From IMG/VR virus record IMGVR_UViG_3300046718_000604, positions 1 to 35,679 of that record: a DNA stretch of 35,679 nucleotides; one strand, 5' to 3'. Numbering within the stretch: the stretch's first letter is position 1; every line of letters starts with the position of its first letter. Under the pieces are notes generated by a model, which saw nothing but the letters and a program-made list of their open reading frames with translations, was not told the DNA's origin and searched no databases. Origin of the DNA: a virus. Positions 7,403-15,542 of the stretch are shown here, piece by piece. Position numbers and translations under genes: made by a program.

Positions 7403-9525
7403 TTCTTGGAGGTGGAAATGGTCTGCCGCCCGCCGGGTTTGTCACCCTTGGTTTCACTATGGGCGGGTGCCTCGTTGGTGGCCTTCCGCCCCTGAGCATT
7501 CGCCACCATACCAATACCCAACATCTGCTGAGCCTGTAACCGTTCGGTGATGGTCGTCGGGATGCGGATCTCCAGGATCTGTCCAGACGGGTCAAGGAGG
7601 TACTGTTTCCCGCTGGCCGGGTCCACGTAGGGCGAGGGCATCTGGCCTTGGAGCAACTGTTGCTGGGCCTGCATCTGCATCGCCATGACGATCTGGGGGT
7701 CTACAGGCCGCAGCGGCGGCAGTGGAATGGCGGGCGGTGCACCGACATTGGGCGTTTCCATCACCTCGTGGAAGGTCCAGAAGTCCACGTAGCCCATGGT
7801 GGCCTGCTGCATGGTCTGCATCTTCCGCTCGGTCGCGTGCATGGCGAGGATCGAGTTCGGGGCGGCGACGAAGATGAACTGCTTCGTCATAAACTGGGCA
7901 CGTTGATCCGCGGTGGTGAGATCGACGTCCAGTTCGGGGACATAGCCGGACTGACCGGGTTTCATGGCCGGGACGAGCTTGCCTGGGTCGAAGTCGAAGT
8001 CCTCCAGCACCACACCGGCGTCACCGAGGATCATTCTCCGTTTGGTCTGATCCAAGTACTGGAAGTAGTTGACCTTGGTCATCTCGGCCAGATCGCGCAT
8101 GAAGGCTTCGACCTGACGGGCCTCCTGACGGATCTCGGGGGTCAGGGCTTCGTAGTACTTTTCGATGGTGTCAGCTGACGGAAGCTGTCGCAGCTGGAGC
8201 AATGCTGCGAGGTTCGCTGTCCCTGACAGGTCATTATGTTTGGTGGTGAGTTTGTCCCACAGTTCACTACAGAGTTGGAGGGCTTGGGCCGAGGGACCCT
8301 CCTGCCGCTTGTAGGCATCACCGAAGGAAGGATTCACCTTGATTCTCTTACCCGGACGCCGCGGGTCCAAGCCACGCATAGTGGACTCGCTGACCGCGTT
8401 CCGGTTGTAGATGACATCCGGGTCGATCCACTGCTGGATGCCTAATCTCAGGTCGTTCACCGTGTCGTTGATCGCATCCTGCACAGGCAGCAGATCATTA
8501 AACAGAGGAATCCCGAGGAGTTGCCACGGCACACTCCACAACCGCAGTCTGCACACTGGGAACATCCCGTGGCCATAGGTGTTGGGGCCATCGTAGAGAA
8601 TGATCTCGTCGGTCGAGACCACCAGTCGGCCTCTGGGGTACATCGGGGCGTTCGGCTGGACGGTGTAGGCCCAGGCAGCCCCCGGAGTGCCCATCACGAT
8701 CGAACGGTTGGTCAGGTTGCGGGTGCGGTCGTGGAAGTAGGTCCGGTAGAGGCAGACAGAGCCGGCTCGAGCCTGACGACTGTGGGTACCCGCTTGGCCG
8801 AGCGCATCCAGCGGATCGGCCGGGGTGAGCAGTCTCGAGGCCGCTGTACGGAACTTGCCCATGACCCTGCCGAGGGCCGTGTCAGTCGCCGGGCGGAAGT
8901 AGGGAGCCTTGGTCGGGTACATCCCGCGGAGGGCGTTGACGGTGTGTTCTTCTCTGAGGGTCACGCCTTCCCAGAGTTGGAGGCTCCTCGACTGGGAGGG
9001 GCGGATCGGTAGGGTGTCCCGAGGATCTCTTGCCGAGAGAGCGTTGGCCCCACCGAAGGGAGCATGGGGATCCCAATCCACCACGAGGTCGCCCGTGCCG
9101 GCGGCGAGGCCGTATTTGATACAGTCGCCTAACTCCAGGTCTGCGAGGGTGGTGACCCATTCCGCCACAGCATATTTATTCAGGAGATCGGCTTGGACCT
9201 CGTAGGCCGGGTTCATGGTCTTCCAGCCGAAAACAGGCCGAATATCGGTCAGGGCGGAGACATGCGCCTGCACAGCCTTGCGGGATTCGTTGATCACGAC
9301 CTGTGGGAGGTACTTCAGCCGCTGGCGTTCAGGGCTGAGCTGTTCTCCAACGATGTAGGACAGACTCCGGCTGATCTGATCGTAGGAGGGATCCGCCCGG
9401 TTGATCCGGTCACCGTCCTGCACCGCCTCCTTGATCCACCCCAACACGCGGGGATCACCTCTCAGGAGGGATTCGGCGGTGGTCGGGGGCAGATCGAGGA
9501 TGCCGGAGCTACTGAATTCGGCCAT
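7399..9525 (-). CDS. Portal protein (708 aa)
   Basis: The portal forms the dodecameric ring at the vertex through which DNA enters and leaves. It is 708 residues long, within the range of large portals, and follows the terminase by two genes. The N-terminal half is helical with a typical early region (SYDQISRSLSYIVGEQLSPERQRLKYLPQVVINESRKAVQAHVSALTDIRP), the middle is beta-rich with GYVYDGPNTYG-like strands (DEIILYDGPNTYGHGMFPV), and the C-terminal third contains a long helical stretch (ALTPEIRQEARQVEAFMRDLAEMTKVNYFQYLDQTK) and a Gln/Met-rich tail (IVMAMQMQAQQQLLQGQMP). The start is fixed by the adjacent upstream stop codon. The call relies on length, pattern and synteny. Confidence 0.8.
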   Translation of the reverse strand: MAEFSSSGILDLPPTTAESLLRGDPRVLGWIKEAVQDGDRINRADPSYDQISRSLSYIVGEQLSPERQRLKYLPQVVINESRKAVQAHVSALTDIRPVFGWKTMNPAYEVQADLLNKYAVAEWVTTLADLELGDCIKYGLAAGTGDLVVDWDPHAPFGGANALSARDPRDTLPIRPSQSRSLQLWEGVTLREEHTVNALRGMYPTKAPYFRPATDTALGRVMGKFRTAASRLLTPADPLDALGQAGTHSRQARAGSVCLYRTYFHDRTRNLTNRSIVMGTPGAAWAYTVQPNAPMYPRGRLVVSTDEIILYDGPNTYGHGMFPVCRLRLWSVPWQLLGIPLFNDLLPVQDAINDTVNDLRLGIQQWIDPDVIYNRNAVSESTMRGLDPRRPGKRIKVNPSFGDAYKRQEGPSAQALQLCSELWDKLTTKHNDLSGTANLAALLQLRQLPSADTIEKYYEALTPEIRQEARQVEAFMRDLAEMTKVNYFQYLDQTKRRMILGDAGVVLEDFDFDPGKLVPAMKPGQSGYVPELDVDLTTADQRAQFMTKQFIFVAAPNSILAMHATERKMQTMQQATMGYVDFWTFHEVMETPNVGAPPAIPLPPLRPVDPQIVMAMQMQAQQQLLQGQMPSPYVDPASGKQYLLDPSGQILEIRIPTTITERLQAQQMLGIGMVANAQGRKATNEAPAHSETKGDKPGGRQTISTSKK

Positions 9526-10032
9526 TTACGGTTTCAAGTGATCGAGTGCCGAGGTGTTGGAGTCGTTTACGCCCGGACCATACGAGTGCTTCGGCTCTGC
9601 CTCACCACCGAGCACCTTCGTTGCTCCACGGAGACCCCATTTCCGCTTGGCCTCGGCAGAAGGCTTCTCCTGGGCCACGTCGCCGAAGGTGTTGTCGAGC
9701 CGATTGCCTCGGGTTTGGGAGTAGTTTCTGAAGACGACCTGCTGGCCTTCACCGTTTCGGGCGAGATCCTCAGATTCCTTCTCGACCTGACGGAGCTTTC
9801 TCAGGGAATCGATCTCGACCAGCTCGTTTCGACCATCCCGGCAGGTAAATTTGGGGATCTGGCTCTGTTCCGAATCCGACCGGCAGTCGAACTGAGCCTG
9901 CGGAACCCAGTCCATCGGCCGGCCACAGTCGGGACAGACTGGCGGAGTTGCCTGACCGCCCTCCTGTACTGATCGGTACTGATCAATGACGGCCACTCGG
10001 CAATTCCCGCAAAAATAGTCGTGGTTGGGCAT
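9526..10032 (-). CDS. FmdB-like zinc ribbon protein (168 aa)
   Basis: The first 45 residues form a zinc ribbon: CGNC near residue 8 and CPDCG near residue 33, in the arrangement MPNHDYFCGNCRVAV...PPVCPDCGRPM used by the FmdB/putative regulatory zinc ribbon family. The rest is hydrophilic and helical, with no known fold. It lies directly upstream of the portal in transcription order, with the portal ATG abutting its stop. The position suggests a packaging or assembly accessory; a regulatory role is also possible. Confidence 0.7.
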   Translation of the reverse strand: MPNHDYFCGNCRVAVIDQYRSVQEGGQATPPVCPDCGRPMDWVPQAQFDCRSDSEQSQIPKFTCRDGRNELVEIDSLRKLRQVEKESEDLARNGEGQQVVFRNYSQTRGNRLDNTFGDVAQEKPSAEAKRKWGLRGATKVLGGEAEPKHSYGPGVNDSNTSALDHLKP

Positions 10033-10569
10033 CTAGGACGACCAGATGTCCTGACAAATTTTGTCAACGATCTGTTTCACGAGGGATTCCACCGAAATTC
10101 CCCGTTTGGTGGCGCGGTGGGCCAGTTCTTCCCACTGGCCAGGAGTGAAATCCACGTCGATGGTGCCGATCGTCAGGTGAGCAAGGCGTGTGGCCGCGGT
10201 AACGAGGTGCTGAGGAGTGTCGGTGGATCCAAACCCGAGGGCGCGGGCCACCTCGGCGCGATCCGCTCCGGTCAGGGTCAGGGCGTGCTCGTCGACCGGG
10301 ATGTATTCCTGCTGGTAGACGTCGGTCGGGAGGACCGCGAGGACGGTGGATCCCCGGCTGATGACCCAGTTGCCGGGATGGCCGAGGGAGTTCATCCCGT
10401 TGGCGAGGACGAACCGGCCTTCTGCCTCGAGCTGGGTGGCGGTCAGGGGTTCCACCTGGATCCGTGGACGAACCTGCTTCTTCAGCGGGACCGTCTTAAG
10501 CGGAGGAGCGGTCGCTGCCGAAGTAGAGGCTGTCGGGGGCGTCATCGTCGATCCCTTCTCGGGCATCAT
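10033..10569 (-). CDS. Putative RHH-domain protein (178 aa)
   Basis: The C-terminal 45 residues (IGTIDVDFTPGQWEELAHRATKRGISVESLVKQIV) look like a ribbon-helix-helix: a beta strand, then two helices joined by a short turn of the GISVESLV type, as in Arc/MetJ-like repressors. The middle has a PGNWVISRGSTVLAVLPTDVYQQEY segment resembling the PGD-type domain found in phage proteins of unknown role. The N-terminus is low complexity. It starts with two in-frame ATGs behind AGGAG and overlaps the terminase by 74 bases. DNA binding is plausible but unproven. Confidence 0.6.
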   Translation of the reverse strand: MMPEKGSTMTPPTASTSAATAPPLKTVPLKKQVRPRIQVEPLTATQLEAEGRFVLANGMNSLGHPGNWVISRGSTVLAVLPTDVYQQEYIPVDEHALTLTGADRAEVARALGFGSTDTPQHLVTAATRLAHLTIGTIDVDFTPGQWEELAHRATKRGISVESLVKQIVDKICQDIWSS

Positions 10570-12760
10570 CCACTCCTAAGTTCTGATCCTCGGCTGTCGA
10601 TGCGGAGTTTCGAAAGTCTCGCTTGGGTCCACCGGTGGTGGCCAGATGCGCCACCATGGCGTCTCTCCGCCGCCGACGTTCAGCGACGGGTTCGGCTTCA
10701 CCACCCGCGGCTTGATGAGCCACATAGTAACCGATCGCACTGGAAAAGATGGCGTCATCGTGCTGGCCCCGGGCGTGCTCAGCATCCTCCAAGGCCCCTT
10801 CGGTCACGAAATGGTGGAGTTCTCCACGGGTGACGGTGGAATTCAGCCGGAAGTCGGCCACACCGCTCAAGGGGTCTCGGGTGGTCACGGCATCGTGGAA
10901 CTTCTCGATCAGGAGCGGTCGGGTGCGAGCAGACGTGAGCCACCCTATTCGTCGAGTAAACCTCGACGAGGCGTCGGCGGCATCGACGACCTCCCAGATG
11001 TAGAAATTGGAGTAGCCAAGGTGGAGTTGGAGGAGATTCTGGACCACGGCGCCGTGCTTCTCCAACTCGATCGCGGCGAGGGCTTCGAGGCCGTCTTCAT
11101 CCGTGTAGAACCGGCCGATCGCATCGGCGATGAACGCGATCTGGGCGGGCCGAATCGTATTCGACACATACTGGGCCACATCCTCGGCGGGTTCTTCGAT
11201 CGTGGGCTCTCGCACCACGGTAATGACCGTGTAGTCCTGCCCGATCCCGTCGCCCGCGTCCACCGCCATGTAGTAGCGACGTCTCCCTCGGGCCCGGGGG
11301 TATTCGAAGATCGTCAGGACCGAGGCTCTCAGGGATGGAAGTTCCTGGAGTTCGGGACCGCTGATCCGTCTGAAGCCATAGCCCGGGGGCACAGGGTACT
11401 GCTCCGCTTCTCGGACTGGCATTCGCGTGCTGAGTGGGGCAGCCGGGCGTGTGTCGGCGTGGAGAGCTGCGGCTTTCGGGTCGTCCAGATCGGCATGGCG
11501 GAGTTCGGCGATCTCTCGGCTCGGTTCCACCGCCCAGACATCGCGGATCGGTCGGGCAGACTGATCGATCGCTTGGAGTTCGTCGAGGGTGAACACACTT
11601 CTCCCGGCGTACTGGAAGGATTCCTCGGGATTGGAGGGGAATTCCTTCAGGAAGGTGTGGAGGTTGCCCTTTTTGAGGTAGTAGGCCCGGGTAGATTCAT
11701 ACCAATACAGTTGGTCCCGGGTGAGATCGAGCTTCCTGCCGATCCAGCGGGGACAATCTCTGTCGAGTTGCGCGGCGACCTTCAGGGTCTCGGTCGACGG
11801 ACTCCAGTCAGTCGGTGCTGGCGAGGAGTATTTGCTCGCCTCCACACACCACGGGATGAACTGGTTGACGAACCGGCCTTCCCCGTCTTCAGCGGCCAGC
11901 CACTGCTGATGCCACCAATCGCCTGCGAGTTCGGCGGTGGATTCAAAGAGGACCAGCACATCGGGGTTGATCGGGATGCCGGGGAGGAGGGAGGAGTCGA
12001 GCTGTTCGGGGTTGTCCCAGGTGGCTAACTCAGAGATGTGGACTACCGAGTTGGTACGGCCTCTCTCGATATTGCCCTTCTTCCCGCCAACTTCCTGCAG
12101 GGCTCCACGGGTGGTTTTGCCCCACGCGGTTTTGATCGACGAGTGGTTGGTGAGATGGAGTTCTCGACCGGCGCTGTAGGGCACGGCCCGTTCGGGTTTG
12201 AGGAACCACGGGAGGTGGTCGTAGATCCGTTCGACCATCCGGAAGAGGTAGCGGGCCTGTTCCTCGGTGTCGGACCCGGCAATGGCGCGGATGTACGGCT
12301 GCTGGAAGATCCGCTGGCTCACCAAGGCCATTCCGAGGGTACTGATGCCCAGCTGACGGGCTTTGAGAATATTCAGCAGGAGTCCATCGCGAGACTTCGT
12401 ACGATACCGCTGCATCTCCAAGGTGGCCAGCCGGTCGAGAACAAACTGCTGCGATTCCCAGAAGGGGTAGAGCGGCCGAATCCCGTGGCCCTCCTCGTCA
12501 ATCACCACGAAGGTCTGGAGGTAGAAGGGGGTGTCGTAGGTCGCCCGTAGCTTGGCGGTCGCAGCGAATTGCTCCTCCTCCTCGGTGAGGGATCGCATCG
12601 GTTCTCCGGCGCCATCGCGACTCGCGACGATCTGGGCCGTCAAGGCTCGAGCGTCATCGACGCTGTAGGTGGGGAATCTCCCCGAGGGAAAGAGCGACCC
12701 GAAACGAGGATCCCGAAGGATTTGTTCGTCCCGGGCCGCGATGAGGCGGGGATGGTACAG
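10496..12760 (-). CDS. Terminase large subunit, packaging ATPase/nuclease (754 aa with CTG start)
   Basis: This is the motor that packages DNA into the prohead. Counting from CTG at 12760, a Walker A-type KARQLGIST lies near residues 133-141 and a Walker B-type VVHISE near 239-244; the RNase H-like nuclease is marked by MAVDAGDGIGQDYTVI near 499-514 and HDD near 667-669. The start is unusual. The first ATG, GTG or TTG in frame is TTG at 12643, which has no ribosome binding site. The frame is open upstream to a CTG at 12760 placed five bases after AGGAG, right after the upstream stop, and the extra 39 codons look coding (ARDEQILRDPRFGSLF). ATC at 12739 is a second, weaker possibility. Confidence 0.9.
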   Translation of the reverse strand: MYHPRLIAARDEQILRDPRFGSLFPSGRFPTYSVDDARALTAQIVASRDGAGEPMRSLTEEEEQFAATAKLRATYDTPFYLQTFVVIDEEGHGIRPLYPFWESQQFVLDRLATLEMQRYRTKSRDGLLLNILKARQLGISTLGMALVSQRIFQQPYIRAIAGSDTEEQARYLFRMVERIYDHLPWFLKPERAVPYSAGRELHLTNHSSIKTAWGKTTRGALQEVGGKKGNIERGRTNSVVHISELATWDNPEQLDSSLLPGIPINPDVLVLFESTAELAGDWWHQQWLAAEDGEGRFVNQFIPWCVEASKYSSPAPTDWSPSTETLKVAAQLDRDCPRWIGRKLDLTRDQLYWYESTRAYYLKKGNLHTFLKEFPSNPEESFQYAGRSVFTLDELQAIDQSARPIRDVWAVEPSREIAELRHADLDDPKAAALHADTRPAAPLSTRMPVREAEQYPVPPGYGFRRISGPELQELPSLRASVLTIFEYPRARGRRRYYMAVDAGDGIGQDYTVITVVREPTIEEPAEDVAQYVSNTIRPAQIAFIADAIGRFYTDEDGLEALAAIELEKHGAVVQNLLQLHLGYSNFYIWEVVDAADASSRFTRRIGWLTSARTRPLLIEKFHDAVTTRDPLSGVADFRLNSTVTRGELHHFVTEGALEDAEHARGQHDDAIFSSAIGYYVAHQAAGGEAEPVAERRRRRDAMVAHLATTGGPKRDFRNSASTAEDQNLGVDDAREGIDDDAPDSLYFGSDRSSA

Positions 12761-12768
12761 ACGGGCTC

Positions 12769-12942
12769 CTACTGAGGCGGAATCGCAGCCAGTGCTGCTG
12801 CGGCGTCGTCTACGGAGGTACCGAGGGCATCGACTTCAGCCTGTGTGGCGATCGGAGCTGGTCGAGCCGCGATAGCGGCAGCGAGAGTGTCGATGGAGGT
12901 CTTCAAGGCGGCGAGTTTGGCAGCGACATCAGCAATCGTCAT
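12769..12942 (-). CDS. Small Ala-rich helical protein (57 aa)
   Basis: The start at 12942 has a strong AAGGAGAG seven bases upstream. The protein reads MTIADVAAKLAALKTSIDTLAAAIAARPAPIATQAEVD and ends in AAAALAAIPPQ. It is a simple two-helix or coiled-coil pattern with heptad-like Leu/Ala spacing. It precedes the terminase; the terminase AGGAG overlaps the end of this gene. No function is visible. Confidence 0.65.
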   Translation of the reverse strand: MTIADVAAKLAALKTSIDTLAAAIAARPAPIATQAEVDALGTSVDDAAAALAAIPPQ

Positions 12943-12980
12943 GAAATCTCTCCTTCTGAGGAAGATGAAGCCAAAAAAGG

Positions 12981-13082
12981 TCATGTGATCTGTCGTCCAG
13001 TGACTAAACGATGCCACGATTCATACGCAGCCCGCCACTGGAGAATGGCTGCCCACGTCGTCGGCCAGATAATCACGCCCAT
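12981..13082 (-). CDS. Possible very small protein with a membrane-associated profile (33 aa)
   Basis: A 34-codon frame (ATG at 13082, TGA at 12981-12983) fills the gap between the lipoprotein gene and the 57-aa gene. Its ATG touches the upstream TAG (TAGATG). It encodes MGVIIWPTTWAAILQWRAAY and continues to WHRLVTGRQIT, with four Trp residues in an amphipathic N-terminal segment. No ribosome binding site is clear, so translation would depend on coupling. Frames this short occur by chance, so this is tentative. Confidence 0.4.
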   Translation of the reverse strand: MGVIIWPTTWAAILQWRAAYESWHRLVTGRQIT

Positions 13083-13445
13083 CTAGGCGCCGATCGTGGC
13101 GAGCACAATTTCAATCGCGGCAAAACTGGCCCAGACGGCGGGTCGATTCAGGACCTCTGGTGGAAGTTGTGAGTACAACTCGGTCAGCAGCGTCCGGACG
13201 ATCTCGCCCCACGAGTGGCCCGTCACATCCTGCGCGATGGCGGTCTGGGCATCGGAGATCGCGGCGAGGGCGAGCGGATTCACGTTCTGACTGCGGAGGA
13301 CCATCGACAGGGCCCCGAGGCCATTGGTCAGGGCGGCGGCAGCGGTGGGGGTCAGGACTGGTGGGTTGTGGGAGCAGGCCGAGACGCCGAACACCACACC
13401 ATCCCACAGCGCGAGACAGCACACGATCACCAAGAGTTTTTTCAT
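13083..13445 (-). CDS. Putative lipoprotein (120 aa)
   Basis: The N-terminus MKKLLVIVCCLALWDGVVFGVSAC is a bacterial signal peptide with a lipobox (VSAC), so Cys24 is the likely lipidated residue after signal peptidase II cleavage. The mature part is helical (NGLGALSMVLRSQNVNPLALAAISDAQTAIAQ, GEIVRTLLTELYSQLP) and ends with a hydrophobic segment. The start overlaps the previous stop as ATGA. Its place beside membrane proteins suggests a lysis role such as an outer-membrane spanin, or superinfection exclusion. Both are inferences. Confidence 0.65.
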   Translation of the reverse strand: MKKLLVIVCCLALWDGVVFGVSACSHNPPVLTPTAAAALTNGLGALSMVLRSQNVNPLALAAISDAQTAIAQDVTGHSWGEIVRTLLTELYSQLPPEVLNRPAVWASFAAIEIVLATIGA

Positions 13446-13642
13446 CTGGCCTTCTTTCCGGTGACGATGACTTCCAAGGCGGTCAGGCGGCGAATGACTG
13501 TGTCCAGCAGATCGCTCAGGTTGGTCAGCCGGTGATCGAGGGAGCCCGCCCGATTGATCAGGAGGTCTTTGGCGATCAGTTCTCGCTTCTTGAGCGCCCG
13601 CAGGTTACGCCCGGTAAGATCGGCTGGATTCTTTTTCTTCAT
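13442..13642 (-). CDS. Small basic coiled-coil protein (66 aa)
   Basis: The N-terminus is basic (MKKKNPADLTGRNLRALKKRELIAKD) and the second half is a probable coiled coil (LDHRLTNLSDLLDTVIRRLTALEVIV). It lies between the holin-like and lipoprotein genes, with its ATG adjacent to the upstream stop. It has no membrane segment. The function is unknown; a partner of a membrane protein is possible by context. Confidence 0.65.
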   Translation of the reverse strand: MKKKNPADLTGRNLRALKKRELIAKDLLINRAGSLDHRLTNLSDLLDTVIRRLTALEVIVTGKKAR

Positions 13643-13993
13643 TCACGCCCCTCTGAACATGGGAAATTTCTGATCGAGTTTGGCGAGGAGTTCGCCGGTG
13701 TTTTGGAGTGCACAGATCACCGCGGTGGCCGAGGCGATCACGAGGATCTCGCGGATCTTGATGTGATCGAGAACCTGGAGGTTGATCACCGTGCCGGCAA
13801 TCCCGAGGCCCGAGGTGGCCAGTAGCGATTGGATGAAGGCCCGCCCCGAGCGGATCAGGATCGAGGCAATCGGGGTGATCGTCTGGTAGATGATGTTCGG
13901 TTCGTGCTCGCGGGTTTCGATGATCCCGGTGATGGGCTGATCGTCTCGGCGCACACCGGTCACGACAATGGACGGTTCAGTCGTCGAGGCCAT
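13643..13993 (-). CDS. Putative holin (116 aa)
   Basis: The middle and second half carry two hydrophobic segments (IQSLLATSGLGIAGTVINL and ILVIASATAVICALQNTGE) between a polar N-terminus (TTEPSIVVTGVRRDD) and a short charged tail. The pattern of two short membrane passes with an aromatic and Gly/Ala-rich first helix and a 'LQN' end fits small phage holins. It lies among other membrane protein genes and shares a TGATG junction with the upstream gene. A holin would form the inner-membrane lesion that releases the lysin; this is inferred from topology and context. Confidence 0.5.
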   Translation of the reverse strand: MASTTEPSIVVTGVRRDDQPITGIIETREHEPNIIYQTITPIASILIRSGRAFIQSLLATSGLGIAGTVINLQVLDHIKIREILVIASATAVICALQNTGELLAKLDQKFPMFRGA

Positions 13994-14190
13994 CAGGTGT
14001 CCTTCACCGGGAACTTCTCTTCACACTGGTGACAGTGGGCCGTGCCGTCCCGATGGAGAGTGATTCTACGTGACCCGGCGGTGTTTGCACAGGTACACGC
14101 GGGACAGACGAGGCTCACTTCCTTCGCCTCCCGCACATCATCCTGTGCGAAGGGAAATTCTCGTCGAAAGGCTTCGGCGAACTGGCTCAC
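13993..14190 (-). CDS. Zinc ribbon protein (65 aa)
   Basis: The start is set at GTG 14190, one base after the upstream stop; an in-frame GTG at 14217 would add nine residues over the previous gene, and neither has a good ribosome binding site. The cysteines form CPACTC near residue 29 and CHQC near residue 53 (VCPACTCANTAGSRRITL...CHQCEEKF), a two-pair zinc-binding layout. The N-terminus contains a helix (FAEAFRREFPFAQDDVREAKE). The function is unknown. Confidence 0.6.
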   Translation of the reverse strand: MSQFAEAFRREFPFAQDDVREAKEVSLVCPACTCANTAGSRRITLHRDGTAHCHQCEEKFPVKDT

Positions 14191-14191
14191 G

Positions 14192-14383
14192 TTACCAGGG
14201 GGCGGGGGGTTGTCCACCGAAGAAGGCGTAGACCACCGCGATACCCGCGATGCAGATCCGGATCAGTTCCCACAGGGGTCCACCAATCGGGAAGCCCACC
14301 ACTTGGGCGAACAGCGGGATGATTGCGAGGGCCAGCACGACGCAGATCACCGCGTAGACGACACGCCAGAGGAAGGCTTTCAT
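14192..14383 (-). CDS. Small two-pass membrane protein, holin-like (63 aa)
   Basis: The start at 14383 is chosen because the protein then begins MKAFLWRVVYAVICVVLALAI, a clean membrane entry. Two hydrophobic segments are visible: the N-terminal one and IRICIAGIAVVYAFFGG near the end. At 63 residues, with a short polar loop (GFPIGGPLWE) between the passes, it fits the topology of small class II-type holins or pinholins. It lies between the glycoside hydrolase and the zinc ribbon gene. Confidence 0.55.
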   Translation of the reverse strand: MKAFLWRVVYAVICVVLALAIIPLFAQVVGFPIGGPLWELIRICIAGIAVVYAFFGGQPPAPW

Positions 14384-14384
14384 G

Positions 14385-15542
14385 TCAGGTTCTCCTAAAG
14401 AGGGTGAGTCCGACCGAAGGACCCGGGGTCTCGACCTCCCAGCCGGGACACTCGGTGGGATGATCACGCTGGGTTTGGACTTGGGTCACCCAGCAGCGGG
14501 GTTCGATGATTTTGCCATAGCTGCGGGTTTCGATCTGGTCGCTGTGATGACAGATCGCCGGGGCATCGCCCGGGGCGTAGGTCCAGTGACAGCCGCCATC
14601 GCCCTGTTCTTCTCCACGCATGAACAACTCGATCTGGGTCTGTGGAGGCACCCATGCGGCGGCTTGGAAGAAGGCCACGGCACAGGATCGCTGGACCGGT
14701 TGGAGCGGTCTCGACAAGATCCCGCTGTCGGAGTGGAAGGTCGATCCGGCACCCTCGAGTTGTCCCACCGCGGCGGCATCGGCGAAGTTCCCCGGGTCCG
14801 TGTCACGCTTCCCGTCGATCGGGAATTCCGCCGCCCCCATGATTTCATCGGAGACCACCGGCACATGGGCGATCTGTCGGACGTCCAGTTCATCTTTCAG
14901 GTGCCTCGGCCAGTCAGCTGATCGGGGAGGGTGGATCGTGACCCAGTCCCCTGCGTAGGATCCGTCACCGGCTCCTGTGGCGATCATGCGGCCGGGACCT
15001 TTGATCCGCTGGTAGATCGCATACGCCCGGGCATCGCCACCATTCAGGTTGCTGTGCTGACTCGGTTCGTTGGCGACTTCTCCGAAGGCGTTTGGCTCAT
15101 CGAGAATCTCAGCGGCCCGATCGATATGGGCATCCAGTTCCGCGTCGGACATGATGTCGGCACTGTCGGCGCAGAACACAAACGAGAAGCGGCAGCTCCA
15201 GCGGGAGAAGAGGTAGCGAGCGAAGGGTTTGAGTTCGGTGTAGTACGTCTCACCCCAGTCTTGTGGATGGAGACGAGCGAAGGAGTTCACCATCCCGAGG
15301 ACCCGCATCGTATTGGGGCCGGGATTCAGCGAGAGATAGTCGGCCATGGTGGGATCGATTGCGGCGGGACCGCCCATCAGCCAGAGCTGGTAGAGGAGGA
15401 AGTTGGTCATGCCGCGGTAGGGCCAGATCACGCCGGTCTCATCCTTGAAGACGAGGCCGTCAATGTGGATCCGGCCGGTCTGTCCAGTCCCGGATCCGCC
15501 GCCACTGCCGCCGAGGATCACATGGGCGAGCGCGGGTCTCAT
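14385..15542 (-). CDS. Glycoside hydrolase-like protein, clan GH-A pattern (385 aa)
   Basis: A Gly-rich linker (VILGGSGGGSGTGQTG, residues 8-23) leads into a chain of alternating helices and strands like a TIM barrel. The motif EVANEPSQH carries Glu159 as the probable acid/base of the NEP type, and VVSDEIMGAAE has Glu233 as the candidate nucleophile, with a spacing of about 74 residues. Such enzymes cleave beta-glycosidic bonds in polysaccharides. The ATG overlaps the previous stop as ATGA. There is no signal peptide. It may act on capsule or exopolysaccharide as part of the virion, or at lysis; the substrate cannot be told from sequence. Confidence 0.6.
   Translation of the reverse strand: MRPALAHVILGGSGGGSGTGQTGRIHIDGLVFKDETGVIWPYRGMTNFLLYQLWLMGGPAAIDPTMADYLSLNPGPNTMRVLGMVNSFARLHPQDWGETYYTELKPFARYLFSRWSCRFSFVFCADSADIMSDAELDAHIDRAAEILDEPNAFGEVANEPSQHSNLNGGDARAYAIYQRIKGPGRMIATGAGDGSYAGDWVTIHPPRSADWPRHLKDELDVRQIAHVPVVSDEIMGAAEFPIDGKRDTDPGNFADAAAVGQLEGAGSTFHSDSGILSRPLQPVQRSCAVAFFQAAAWVPPQTQIELFMRGEEQGDGGCHWTYAPGDAPAICHHSDQIETRSYGKIIEPRCWVTQVQTQRDHPTECPGWEVETPGPSVGLTLFRRT

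Noticed and set aside
10646-12028. Plus-strand open frame of 460 codons
   Set aside because: It is antisense to the large terminase, which has all its motifs. It has no ribosome binding site and no recognisable domain.
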